From the NCBI GenBank assembly GCA_963669285.2, contig CAXXSI010000025.1, positions 62,001-126,000 of the forward strand: a DNA stretch of 64,000 bases. The letters run 5' to 3'. Below, in pieces: positions 18,008 to 26,972 of the stretch. The notes under the pieces were generated by a model that worked only from the letters and a program-made list of their open reading frames with translations, had not been told where the DNA came from and searched no databases. This DNA comes from JAWKWH01 sp963669285 (GTDB taxonomy: Bacteria; Pseudomonadota; Alphaproteobacteria; Rhizobiales; Rhizobiaceae). Made by a program: the position numbers and the translations under genes. Every line of letters begins with the position of its first letter. Position 1 is the stretch's first letter.

Positions 18008-19279
18008 GTGTTTGCCCGCACCTTTCCCTCCTTGTTCCTCCTCCTGCTCACGGCAGTCTCGGCGTTCAGCGCCGAGATTGCCGTTGAACCAGGGCGAACA
18101 AATCTGGCGCGGGCAATCGCCTCGGCCAAGCCGGGAGACACTCTCCTGCTTGGCCGGGGCATCTACGAGGGAGGCATTGTCGTTGACCGCAGCATCACGT
18201 TGCGCGGCGACACCGATGTCGAAATACGAGGCGATGGCGCCGGAACGGTCATCACCGTCGACGCGCCAGACGTGGTCATCTCCGGATTGCTGGTGACCGG
18301 TTCAGGATCAGACCACGAAACGTTAGATTCAGGCATCAAGCTGACCAAGAACGCTGTTGCCGCACGGATTGAAAACAACACATTGCGTGACAATCTGCAC
18401 GGCATCGACATCCACGGCGCCCGAGATGCCTTGGTCACCGGAAACAAGATCACTGGCCGCCAGGACCGTCGCATGAACGATCGCGGCAACGGAATTTACG
18501 TCTGGAACGCACCTGGCGCGGTGGTTCAGGACAACATCGTTCGCTTCGGCCGAGACGGCATCTTCGTCAACTCAAGCCGAAAAAACATTTTTCGCCGCAA
18601 CCGGTTCGAGAACCTGCGGTTTGCAATACACTACATGTACGCAAATGACAGCGAAGTGGTTGGCAACTATTCAACCGGCAATCACCTCGGTTACGCGATC
18701 ATGTTTTCCAGCAGGCTCAAGATCGCGGACAACATGTCGATCGGCGACCGCGATCACGGCATCATGCTGAACTACGCCAACAGCGCCGACATTCACAACA
18801 ACCTGGTTCGCGACGGCGGCAAGAAGTGCCTGTTCATGTACAACGCCAACAAAAACCGGCTTACCGACAATCGCTTTGAAGGCTGCCCGATCGGCATCCA
18901 TTTCACCGCCGGTTCCGAACGCAACACGCTGTCGGGCAACGCATTCATCGGCAATCGGACCCAGGTCAAATATGTCGGCTCGAAACATCACGAGTGGAGC
19001 GAAGCCGGACACGGCAACTATTGGAGCGATCACGCCGCATTCGATGTCAACGGTGATGGTGTTGCCGATCAGACATACCGTCCAAATGATCTGATTGATC
19101 ACGTATTGTGGACCCAGCCGGCGGCGAAACTGCTGGCTGGAAGCCCGGCGATGCAATTGATCCGCTGGGCACAACGCGAGTTTCCGGCCCTGTTGCCGGG
19201 CGGCGTCGTCGATTCTGCACCGCTGATGCGGCCGACAGACAGCTCCACCGGCAATGAAGACAAGAAGGAGCGGTCATGA
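18008..19279 (+). CDS. nosD: NosD, periplasmic copper-maturation protein
   Basis: A 423-residue exported protein with a signal peptide (cleavage near SAFSA) followed by a right-handed beta-helix made of repeated Asn/Gly-rich turns (for example NNTLRDNLHGIDIHG and NNLVRDGG). NosD takes part in assembly of the CuZ centre of NosZ together with the ABC transporter NosFY. The start is GTG at 18008, 13 bases after the nosZ stop. Its end overlaps nosF by four bases (ATGA). Confidence 0.93.
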   Translation: MFARTFPSLFLLLLTAVSAFSAEIAVEPGRTNLARAIASAKPGDTLLLGRGIYEGGIVVDRSITLRGDTDVEIRGDGAGTVITVDAPDVVISGLLVTGSGSDHETLDSGIKLTKNAVAARIENNTLRDNLHGIDIHGARDALVTGNKITGRQDRRMNDRGNGIYVWNAPGAVVQDNIVRFGRDGIFVNSSRKNIFRRNRFENLRFAIHYMYANDSEVVGNYSTGNHLGYAIMFSSRLKIADNMSIGDRDHGIMLNYANSADIHNNLVRDGGKKCLFMYNANKNRLTDNRFEGCPIGIHFTAGSERNTLSGNAFIGNRTQVKYVGSKHHEWSEAGHGNYWSDHAAFDVNGDGVADQTYRPNDLIDHVLWTQPAAKLLAGSPAMQLIRWAQREFPALLPGGVVDSAPLMRPTDSSTGNEDKKERS

Positions 19280-20187
19280 TGGACCCCCTGTTGCACGCCA
19301 ACGCGATTTCGAAATCGTTTCGATCGATCAAAGCACTCGCCGATATCAACCTTGTCGTCGAGCCTGGCGAAAAGCTCGCTTTGCTTGGCCACAACGGCGC
19401 CGGCAAGACAACGCTGTTTCGATTGATTCTCGGGTTCACCAAACCCAGCGCCGGCGAAATCAGGATCGGCGGCGAACTGCCGGGAAGCGTAAACGCCAGG
19501 CGCGATGTCGCCTATCTTCCCGAGAATGTGACGTTTCCCAAGCTGCTGACCGGCCGCGAAATCCTGTCGTTCTACATGAAACTGAAGAACTGCCCGCTCT
19601 CGCAGGTCGAATCCCTGTTGCAAAAAGTGGGCCTGACCGATGCTGCTGATCGCTATGCCGGCACATACTCCAAGGGCATGCGTCAGCGACTTGGCTTGGC
19701 TCAGTCGCTGGCCGGCAGTCCGCGCCTTATGCTGCTCGACGAGCCTACAAGTGGTCTTGATCCATTGTCGCGCCAGCAATTTTTCGCGCTGGTCGATGAG
19801 GTTGCCGCGGCCGGTTGTGCGGTTCTGCTTTCTTCGCACGGGCTTAGCGAATTGGAAGCACGAACCGATCGGGTGGTCATCCTCAACCGCGGTAGCGTCG
19901 TCGCCGATGCGCCGCTTGATGAACTGCAGGCAGCATCGAAGGCACCGCTTCGCATCCGCATCAAGGCCCGGTCTGACAGCGTCGATCGCGTCTCGTCCGA
20001 ACTGGGCGGTCGGCGCCTCAACGGCCAGTCGGTCGAGCTGTTGTGTCCGGTGCGGGAGAAAATGGCACAGCTTGCCGCAATCAGTGCGCTCGGCTCACTC
20101 GTAACCGATTTCGACGTCACGCAACCTACTCTCGATGATGTCTATCGCCATTTCTCCGAGGACGCCCGCAGGGAGGCTGAATCATGA
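19276..20187 (+). CDS. nosF: NosF, ATPase of the NosDFY maturation transporter
   Basis: A 303-residue ABC ATPase with Walker A LGHNGAGKTTL, signature YSKGMRQRLGLAQSL, Walker B LMLLDEPTSGLDP and H-loop SSHGLSELE. It energises NosY for CuZ assembly. ATGATG at the start offers two in-frame starts (19276 and 19279); AAGGAG at 19265-19270 suits either. The end overlaps nosY in ATGA. Confidence 0.94.
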   Translation: MMDPLLHANAISKSFRSIKALADINLVVEPGEKLALLGHNGAGKTTLFRLILGFTKPSAGEIRIGGELPGSVNARRDVAYLPENVTFPKLLTGREILSFYMKLKNCPLSQVESLLQKVGLTDAADRYAGTYSKGMRQRLGLAQSLAGSPRLMLLDEPTSGLDPLSRQQFFALVDEVAAAGCAVLLSSHGLSELEARTDRVVILNRGSVVADAPLDELQAASKAPLRIRIKARSDSVDRVSSELGGRRLNGQSVELLCPVREKMAQLAAISALGSLVTDFDVTQPTLDDVYRHFSEDARREAES

Positions 20188-21005
20188 TCCGGTCGATACT
20201 CGCCATCGCCGCAAATGAAATCCGCCTCGGTCGGCGCAATCGCTGGATATTGCTTTGCGCGTCAGCATTGACGGTATTCGCACTGGTATTGGGTTTTATT
20301 GGTGCGGGTCCAACCGGTACGGTCAAGGTTGATCCGCTAACCGTGACCGTTGCCAATCTCGCCACGCTCTCCGTTTACCTGGTTCCGCTCATGGCGCTGC
20401 TGTTGTCGTTCGACACCATCGCCGGCGAAGTCGAACGCGGCACGATCCAACTTGTCCTGGCAAGCCCGGTGTCGAGGTCCGCCCTGATTGCCGGCAAGTT
20501 TCTCGGCCACGTATCCGTACTGGCATTTGCAATCCTCATCGGATTCGGCCTGACGGGTGGTGTTATCTATTTTGTAGCAGGCGGTGCGCCCGAAGGCGTT
20601 GCCGGTCTGGCGCGCCTGACATCGACCAGCATAGCGCTCGGCGCTGCTTTTCTGGCGATCGGCTATATCGCCAGTGCCGTCACCCGTCAGAGCGGAACCG
20701 CGGCGGCGCTGGCCGTCGGTATCTGGCTGCTTGCCGTCGTGCTCTATGATCTCGCCCTGTTCGGTGCATTGGTTGCGGACGCGGAAGGCCTGTTCGCCAA
20801 GACGATATTTCCGTGGCTGCTGATCATCAATCCGGCCGACGCTTTCCGGCTGTTCAATATGTCGTTGCTCGAGACGGGTTCGGGCATCTCAGATATTGCC
20901 GAAGCACTACCCTTCCCCGCCTGGGCGGGTCTGTTCAGCCTGGCGTTCTGGACCGTGGCCGCAATCTCGCTGTCTGCATTACTCCTGAAGAGGCTGGAGC
21001 CATGA
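20184..21005 (+). CDS. nosY: NosY, permease of the NosDFY maturation transporter
   Basis: A 273-residue inner-membrane protein with six predicted helices and the ABC-2 family signature AGEVERGTIQLVLASPVSRSA after the second helix. It partners NosF and delivers material, probably sulfur, for the CuZ centre of NosZ. It starts in an ATGA overlap with nosF and ends in one with nosL, so translation of the block is coupled. Confidence 0.93.
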   Translation: MIRSILAIAANEIRLGRRNRWILLCASALTVFALVLGFIGAGPTGTVKVDPLTVTVANLATLSVYLVPLMALLLSFDTIAGEVERGTIQLVLASPVSRSALIAGKFLGHVSVLAFAILIGFGLTGGVIYFVAGGAPEGVAGLARLTSTSIALGAAFLAIGYIASAVTRQSGTAAALAVGIWLLAVVLYDLALFGALVADAEGLFAKTIFPWLLIINPADAFRLFNMSLLETGSGISDIAEALPFPAWAGLFSLAFWTVAAISLSALLLKRLEP

Positions 21006-21568
21006 TCAAACGCATTTTCATCATCGCGATAGCGATGTTCGCGCTGGCATCCTGCCAGGAGAGTGAGGTCAAATCGACTCCGCAAGCTGTGGCAATGACA
21101 GAGGAAGCGTTGGGGCATTATTGCCAAATGAACCTGATCGAACACGAGGGACCGATGGCACAGATTCATCTGACCAGGCTCCAACATCCGATCTGGTTCA
21201 GCCAGGTGCGCGATGCGGTCGCATTCACCAAATTGCCTGAAGAGACCGAAGAAATCGCCGCCATCTATGTCAGCGACATGGGTAAGGCTCCGAGTTGGGC
21301 AAGGCCGGGCAATGACAATTGGATAGATGCCACCGAAGCCTGGTTCGTAATCGGCAGCAAGATTCGCGGAGGCATGGGTGCACCGGAGGTCGTTCCTTTT
21401 GCCGACAAGGCAGCAGCCGCACAATTTGCCGAAACCAATGGCGGTGACATTGTTCGTTTGGCCGATATCCCCGATGCCTACGTCCTTGCACCGGTGGAGG
21501 TTGTGACGGACCAAGGCGATACGCACACCCGTGACACCGACGAGCCGGGAGGCAATGCGACGCAATGA
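21002..21568 (+). CDS. nosL: NosL, copper-binding lipoprotein
   Basis: A 188-residue lipoprotein: a short hydrophobic signal ends in the lipobox LASC, with the lipidated Cys near residue 17. The motif HYCQMNLIEHEGP just after it contains the Cys-X-Met pair that binds Cu(I). NosL supplies copper for NosZ maturation. The frame is open further upstream, but the ATG at 21002 overlaps the nosY stop and gives a proper lipoprotein signal. It overlaps nosX by four bases. Confidence 0.93.
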   Translation: MIKRIFIIAIAMFALASCQESEVKSTPQAVAMTEEALGHYCQMNLIEHEGPMAQIHLTRLQHPIWFSQVRDAVAFTKLPEETEEIAAIYVSDMGKAPSWARPGNDNWIDATEAWFVIGSKIRGGMGAPEVVPFADKAAAAQFAETNGGDIVRLADIPDAYVLAPVEVVTDQGDTHTRDTDEPGGNATQ

Positions 21569-22521
21569 CCATCTCCCGCCGACGTTTCATCGCGATATCC
21601 GCTGCGGCAGCGTTTGCGCCCGGTCGCGCAATCAGCGCAGAAAAACAACCGCTTCGTTGGACCGGAACCGCTCTGGGTGCCAGGGCATCGCTGACGGTCA
21701 TCGGCATGGAAGATCGCCGGTTCGCACGATTGATCGATACGGTTACTGCCGAGATCAATCGGCTGGAAAACGTCTTCAGCCTTTACCGAAACGACAGCGT
21801 TCTGGCCAGCCTCAACACTTATGGCCGATTGGACAATCCTCCAGCCGACATGGTCCGGCTGTTGTCACTTGCCGCATCGGTCAACCGGTCGAGCGGCGGC
21901 GCATTCGATCCGACTGTCCAACCATTATGGCGTGCCTACGCGGATGCCGACGGCAATCCGGAGGCTGAAGCGTTGCAGCGAGCGCGAAAACTCACCGGCT
22001 GGGACAAGGTTCGATTCGACAGCAACGCCGTCTCCTATCGCGCTCCGGGCATGGCGATGACGTTGAACGGCATTGCCCAAGGTTACATCACCGACCGCAT
22101 CGCCGATTTATTGCGCGCAAATGGCCTGCGAAACGTGCTGGTTTCGGCCGGGGAGATTGCAGCCCTCGGCGAGCGCCGGCGCGGAATGCCCTGGCGTGTC
22201 GGTGTTACCGATATCGAAGACCGCGCTGCGGAAGAAACCGTACAACTGCGCGACAATGCGATCGCAACCTCCTCGCAATCCGGAATGCGGTTTGGAACCG
22301 GTACAAATGCCGGGCACATTCTGGATCCACGCACCGGCCTTCCGGTCGATTTTTGGCGACGGGTTTCGGTGATCAATCCTTCCGCGGCAATCGCCGATGG
22401 CTTGTCGACGGCATTTTGCGCGATGAGCAAACCCGAAATCTCGCAGGCGCTTTCCCGTTTTCGCGGAACGCGCCTGATCGCCATCGATCAGTCCGGCGAG
22501 CGATTTACCGACAGATCCTGA
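21565..22521 (+). CDS. nosX: NosX, ApbE-type FAD:protein FMN transferase
   Basis: A 318-residue exported ApbE-family protein. The N-terminus has a twin-arginine-like signal (SRRRFIAISAAAAF, cleavage near AISA). Family motifs include the segment FSLYRNDSVLASLN, NRSSGGAFDPTVQPLW, LNGIAQGYITDRI and a His/Asp segment GHILDPRTG. ApbE enzymes attach FMN to Thr in exported flavoproteins; the obvious target here is the SGAT motif of NosR. It is the last gene of the coupled nosDFYLX block. Confidence 0.93.
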   Translation: MTISRRRFIAISAAAAFAPGRAISAEKQPLRWTGTALGARASLTVIGMEDRRFARLIDTVTAEINRLENVFSLYRNDSVLASLNTYGRLDNPPADMVRLLSLAASVNRSSGGAFDPTVQPLWRAYADADGNPEAEALQRARKLTGWDKVRFDSNAVSYRAPGMAMTLNGIAQGYITDRIADLLRANGLRNVLVSAGEIAALGERRRGMPWRVGVTDIEDRAAEETVQLRDNAIATSSQSGMRFGTGTNAGHILDPRTGLPVDFWRRVSVINPSAAIADGLSTAFCAMSKPEISQALSRFRGTRLIAIDQSGERFTDRS

Positions 22522-22753
22522 ACCCGCAAAACCGTCGATTTAACCCGAGACTGACGCTGGAGCCGTTTTGACAGTTTGCTGTTCAGCCGGCTGGTACACT
22601 CCTTTTTGAGCACGCCGAACTCGAAATCTCTTGCCCTGGCGACAGAAGAGGGCAATACGCTTTTTGGCTCCGGGACTGGTCTATTGGCCATGGTCGGATA
22701 TCATCGCTCGAACTGGAACCGAGAAACGTGGTCAAAATGCCGAAGGCAGCGCC

Positions 22754-23455
22754 ATGACATCGTTGGACCCCACCCTGGTCTCCGATCTGCCGCTATTTGC
22801 GGATTTCGATCACGATGCGCTGGTCGCAATTCTCGATAAGGCCCGCTCAAACCTGATCGAGAAAGGCGATCATGTCTTTTCGCAGGACCAGAAAGCACAG
22901 ACTTTCTATCTGCTGCTTGATGGATATGTGAGGGTTGAACAGGCGCTGCCAAACGGCGACGTGATTGTCGTCCGTTATGCATCAGCAGGTGAATTGCTTG
23001 GCATCGCTCCGGCTTTGGGGCGCAAGACCTATCCGGCCAATTCGGTTGCCGTGGTTGATTGCGTAGTATTGGGTTGGCCGGTCGGCATTTGGCCGCAAAT
23101 CGTCGGCAATTATCCATCATTCGCGGAAGGAGTGGGTCACGCAATTGGCGATCGGCTACAGGAGGCCCACGAACGAATCGCGGAAATGGCGACTGAACAG
23201 GTCCAGCAACGCATCGCCAATGCGCTGATGAGGTTGGCCAATCAGACCGGCAAGAAAACCGCCGACAGCATTCTCATCGATTTTCCGATTTCGCGACAGG
23301 ACCTGTCCGACATGACCGGAACGACACTTCACACCGTATCGCGTACGCTCAGCAGTTGGGAAAAACTGGGAATAGTGCGTAGTGGACGAAAAAAGATCGA
23401 AATCCTCTCCGGCCACGAATTGGTTCTCATCGCCAATGGCCGGGCAAAGGATTGA
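22754..23455 (+). CDS. Crp/Fnr-family regulator, NnrR/DNR type
   Basis: A 233-residue regulator: an N-terminal cyclic-nucleotide-binding-like beta-roll, a dimer helix and a C-terminal winged helix with ISRQDLSDMTGTTLHTVSRTL as the recognition segment. It has one Cys, so it lacks the Fe-S ligands of Fnr; that is the state of NnrR/DNR-type regulators, which respond to nitric oxide through haem. The recognition segment resembles NnrR proteins. The frame is open upstream, but 22754 is the first ATG and gives the family length. It lies 232 bases behind nosX and may control the candidate boxes at 13771 and 23777. The subgroup assignment is inference. Confidence 0.85.
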   Translation: MTSLDPTLVSDLPLFADFDHDALVAILDKARSNLIEKGDHVFSQDQKAQTFYLLLDGYVRVEQALPNGDVIVVRYASAGELLGIAPALGRKTYPANSVAVVDCVVLGWPVGIWPQIVGNYPSFAEGVGHAIGDRLQEAHERIAEMATEQVQQRIANALMRLANQTGKKTADSILIDFPISRQDLSDMTGTTLHTVSRTLSSWEKLGIVRSGRKKIEILSGHELVLIANGRAKD

Positions 23456-23514
23456 ATGGATATTCGCGATGCGCGACGGATGGCGTCGTTCATCTTTGGA
23501 TGGATGGAGCAGTG

Positions 23515-23721
23515 CTAGCCGGACTGTGCTGCAATATCGCGAACAATCTCGTCTTCATCAACGCCGTGAAGCTCGGCTGCATCGCGCAGGTTGTGAAATG
23601 GCGCCAGCGTACAGCCCACACAGTGGATGTCATGCCGGATGAAAACCCTGATCGAGGCAGGCCATTGCTGCATCAACTGATCCAGCGGTAGGTTTCGGTC
23701 AATATCGCTTTCGCTCGTCAT
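23515..23721 (-). CDS. DUF1858 domain protein with a CXXC motif
   Basis: A 68-residue protein that is almost entirely a DUF1858 domain: a short lead, then LPLDQLMQQWPASIRVFIRH and HCVGCTLAPFHNLRDAAELHGVD. The CVGC pair is typical and could bind metal or a cluster. DUF1858 occurs alone or fused to ScdA-type and hybrid-cluster-type proteins and is often near nitrogen-oxide respiration genes. An extended frame reaches 23790, but the ATG at 23721 leaves out an atypical stretch and keeps the box at 23777-23790 outside the gene. It is convergent with the NnrR-like gene. The exact role is unknown. Confidence 0.78.
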   Translation of the reverse strand: MTSESDIDRNLPLDQLMQQWPASIRVFIRHDIHCVGCTLAPFHNLRDAAELHGVDEDEIVRDIAAQSG

Positions 23722-23776
23722 TACGCATCGCCGTGTCGGACAATGCCAGATTGCAATGACGGGACTTGCCGTGTCG

Positions 23777-23790
23777 TTGCTCGGGCTCAA
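23777..23790. promoter_or_regulatory. Possible NnrR/Fnr-type box before the DUF1858 gene
   Basis: TTGCT-CGGG-CTCAA has the outer TTG/CAA and spacing of a Crp/Fnr-superfamily site and shares its left half with the box before nosR. It lies 56 bases upstream of the DUF1858 start at 23721. The inner bases are imperfect. Confidence 0.35.
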
Positions 23791-23892
23791 CTAACTGGCA
23801 ATCACGGTTCACCGTGAACTGCATCGGCAAACCGGTTATCGACAGAAACAGGAGAACCGTAAGACCCTGGTTTCACGTCAATTTGGTGCGAA

Positions 23893-25545
23893 TTATCCGC
23901 CCGACGGCGGATACCAGTACCGCGGCTCCGCCATATCCTTTTCGATCACAATGAAATTGTTGGCAAAGACGCGAAAAGGCGCGCTCCAATCTCCGGACGG
24001 CCAACGAATGCGGATCTCGGCGCGCTCGGCCACGCCCAGACCGACATGCGTCATACCGATATGGCCGGATGCATGTCCGCCGCCGACCTGCACCGTTCTT
24101 GTGCGCGTTTCGTTACCGGTCTTGACCGATATCAGTGCGCCGACCGCATCGCGGTTTGCACTCCTTTGGCGTAACTCGATGGCCAGCCAGTTTCCCATGG
24201 CGCGGGTAGTGTCGTCGGATCGCGCTCCCGTGTTGCGGAACAGACTGATGGGTTCGTCGCGGTTGACGACAAGCAAATCGAGCATGCCGTCGCGGTTGAA
24301 ATCTTCTATAACCGCGCCCCTGCCCCGACGTCGCAATGCAATACCGGCCGGTTCGCCGACCTCGGTGAATTTGCCGGAAGCGCGGCCAAGCAGCAGATTA
24401 TCGGGATCGTAAGCGGCGAAATCCGGCATGCGTTCAACATTGCCCTTGGCAATAAACAGATCGAGCCGGCCATCATTGTTGAAGTCGGCAAACTCGCTGT
24501 GCCATCCGGTGGAGGGCTTGATATCGCCGCCAGTGTATGGCCGATGGGCCGTGGCGCCCGTTTCCAGCGCAATATCGCGATAAACCGGCCGACCGATGTC
24601 GGCATCCTCATCGAGCTTTTGCAGTTTTGTATCGCCCATCGACGTCAGTGCATATTCGGGAAAACCGTCCGCATCCAGATCGGCTTCAGCAATGCCCATG
24701 CCCCAGATGGCCAGGTGTTTCCAACCGTCGGCAGTGCGGTAGGGCCGCGCCGGGCGGCCGGGATCCACACGCCACAACTGCTCTTGCCCGCCACGATGGT
24801 ATTGCCGGTCATTGGTGATTCTGAGCGAAGGTGTTCCCGAGCGGTTCCAATCGGTGAACAGCACAGACAGCGCGCAATATCCGGGGGTGAGCCGTTCGGG
24901 CTCCGAGTAATCCGCAACCGCGGACGACCGGGGGCGCATCAGCACATTGTCGTGGCATGTTCCCCACGGCGTACCGGGTGCAGACCTGTCAACATAATTG
25001 CCAAATGCCAGCGTGGGGAATTTCTCACCCTGTTCGAAAGTCGCCGAAAACGAGGTCGTCCATGCCGATCCGCCGTCAAAGGACATCTCGCGATTTGCCA
25101 GCTCAAACGTGCAGTCGGGGCCGCCCTTCAGCACATGATTTTCGCCGACCCTCAAGACAACCAGGTCCTTGTGGCCGTCGTTGTCGACGTCGATGGCATA
25201 AAAACCCGACACCATTTTCCTTGTCGCGGCCGGGATGCGTGTGCTGGCATCATCAAATTTCAGCGCGCCGCCAGTGTCGCTGCGGTTGATGTATAGCTTC
25301 GCCGGCTCGGAACCGCCGGCTATCGCCAGATCGGCAAACCGGTCGCCGTTACAGTCAAAAGCGACAGCGCCGCCGCCAACAAAGAACTCCCACGGCCCGG
25401 TGTACCGGTGTGAAATTCCGGCCGCTTCGGCTTGCTCAACCATGACCGGAACATCGATCGCCGGCATGTTCTCACCGGCAAATGTCACCACCGGAAAACT
25501 AGACAGGCAAATCAACAAAGCCGGCGAAATAAAGTGAATTCTCAT
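23893..25545 (-). CDS. CRTAC1-family exported repeat protein (FG-GAP/VCBS repeats, ASPIC/UnbV end)
   Basis: A 550-residue exported protein with a signal peptide (cleavage near VTFA). Repeats of the type D.NGD...DL.I (for example DCNGDRFADLAIAGG, DVDNDGHKDLVVLRVG, DFNNDGRLDLFIAKG, DFNRDGMLDLLVVN) form a calcium-binding beta-propeller. The last 100 residues match an ASPIC/UnbV domain (VGALISVKTG, QVGGGHASGH, RIRWPSG). The cellular role of such proteins is not known. Its start overlaps the stop of the di-heme protein gene by four bases, so the two are coupled and probably act together in the periplasm or at the cell surface. Confidence 0.85.
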   Translation of the reverse strand: MRIHFISPALLICLSSFPVVTFAGENMPAIDVPVMVEQAEAAGISHRYTGPWEFFVGGGAVAFDCNGDRFADLAIAGGSEPAKLYINRSDTGGALKFDDASTRIPAATRKMVSGFYAIDVDNDGHKDLVVLRVGENHVLKGGPDCTFELANREMSFDGGSAWTTSFSATFEQGEKFPTLAFGNYVDRSAPGTPWGTCHDNVLMRPRSSAVADYSEPERLTPGYCALSVLFTDWNRSGTPSLRITNDRQYHRGGQEQLWRVDPGRPARPYRTADGWKHLAIWGMGIAEADLDADGFPEYALTSMGDTKLQKLDEDADIGRPVYRDIALETGATAHRPYTGGDIKPSTGWHSEFADFNNDGRLDLFIAKGNVERMPDFAAYDPDNLLLGRASGKFTEVGEPAGIALRRRGRGAVIEDFNRDGMLDLLVVNRDEPISLFRNTGARSDDTTRAMGNWLAIELRQRSANRDAVGALISVKTGNETRTRTVQVGGGHASGHIGMTHVGLGVAERAEIRIRWPSGDWSAPFRVFANNFIVIEKDMAEPRYWYPPSGG

Positions 25546-26972
25546 TCTTCGATCACCAGCGTTTTGAGAAATGCGATCATCGCGCTTCGATCGCCATCAT
25601 TTGCCTCGACATAGGCATCGCGGCTTTGCCTTGCCTCGCCGCCGTGCGCGCGTATCACCTCGTCGAGAGTCGTCATATCGCCACGGTGGCCATAAGGGGC
25701 GGTCGACCCCACCCCCCACAATTCGGCCGTTTGAAATACGTTGCGCTCGATAAAACGCTGCGACAGCAATTCATTGCCAAGTGCAGAAACCTGCAGATCC
25801 GTCATGTTGTGCCGCTTCAGATCGGCAAACAGGGGAACCAGATAGTCGCCGTTTTCATCCCGCTCCAGCCCGGCAAGCCAATCCAGCAGCGCCAGATCAT
25901 ATACCGACGCCTCGCCCGCCTCGTGGCTCCTGAGCGTGCCCGCCATGTCGTGAGGGCCCGGATCGGAAAACTGCACACTGCTCAGTGGCAGCGCCCGGAT
26001 ATGACAGGAAGAGCATCGATATTGATCAAAGAGTTCGCTGCCACGTGCGGCGGCTTCGATCCAGGCGGACGTTTCCGGTTCGCTTCGAACCGGTGGTTTC
26101 CGCGTTGCCTGCCATGCAACGAGCGCCGAAACATCGCCGTCGCTGATCTCTGTTTCCACACCGTCTTCATCAAAGTCCGCATCGTCGGTCCAGCGCGCGC
26201 CGAAACGTTCCACGGCTTGCATACCATGGTGGTGGTTGAGGGCATTGATCGTGAACTGCCGGAGCGACGTCATCACGCCTTTCTGGCCAAAGGGACGGAT
26301 GACAAGGTCGGGATCAACGCCATCGATTGCCGCCGGATCTACCGTCCCATCGGGATAAGCGGTCAATCGGCCAAAACCGACACCCTTTGCCGAAAGCCTG
26401 GCCTCAACCGGCGCACCGGAGCTTCTTGCCTTATTCAAAGCCTCGTGCCGCTGCATGTGCAATTGTGACGTCATTTCGCGGGCCAGCAGTTCAACCAGTC
26501 CCGAGCCCATAAGATGGTTGGTGTTTCGTTCGTTGGAAAACTGTTGATCGGTGGTGTCGAGATCCGGAAACGTAAAACCCTCAGCCACAAAGGCGTTGAC
26601 GGTGAAATGCCCCGCGCCACCCGCGATCGGATCATTGTGGCAACTCGAGCACGCATTGGCGTCAAGCCCTGCAATACGCTGAAACGTCCGGGCGGCATGA
26701 CGTTTTCGCTTTGTCGGAAGTATTGCCTGGGTCGCCATGGGTCGGCCTGCACCATCCCGATCGGTGAATTTGGCGGTGAACAACCGTTCTCCCCGTTCCA
26801 CCAGCGCACGCAGCACCTCGGCATCGAGTTCCCCGGAATACTCATGACGATCGGTGTGCTGAACAATGGCGCGTTCGCTCCACGCCTCCTGCGCCAACGC
26901 CATCGGTAAAGGCGCTATACACTGTGCCAGGATGAATGCCGCCGCCGGCCACCAAATCCTACGCAATGGCAT
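25542..26972 (-). CDS. Di-heme cytochrome c peroxidase-like protein (DHOR/MauG superfamily)
   Basis: A 476-residue exported cytochrome with a signal peptide (cleavage near MALAQ). Two haem c sites are visible: ACSSCHND in the N-terminal half and RCSSCHIR in the C-terminal half. The segment ELWGVGSTAPYGHRGDMTTLDE is the usual end motif of di-heme oxidoreductases. The ATG at 26972 has a ribosome site (GCGGAG) and a signal peptide that begins at once; an ATG at 26999 is less likely. It overlaps the ROK gene by 14 bases and the CRTAC1-like gene by 4. The reaction is not known; peroxidase or modification of a partner protein are options. Confidence 0.87.
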   Translation of the reverse strand: MPLRRIWWPAAAFILAQCIAPLPMALAQEAWSERAIVQHTDRHEYSGELDAEVLRALVERGERLFTAKFTDRDGAGRPMATQAILPTKRKRHAARTFQRIAGLDANACSSCHNDPIAGGAGHFTVNAFVAEGFTFPDLDTTDQQFSNERNTNHLMGSGLVELLAREMTSQLHMQRHEALNKARSSGAPVEARLSAKGVGFGRLTAYPDGTVDPAAIDGVDPDLVIRPFGQKGVMTSLRQFTINALNHHHGMQAVERFGARWTDDADFDEDGVETEISDGDVSALVAWQATRKPPVRSEPETSAWIEAAARGSELFDQYRCSSCHIRALPLSSVQFSDPGPHDMAGTLRSHEAGEASVYDLALLDWLAGLERDENGDYLVPLFADLKRHNMTDLQVSALGNELLSQRFIERNVFQTAELWGVGSTAPYGHRGDMTTLDEVIRAHGGEARQSRDAYVEANDGDRSAMIAFLKTLVIEE

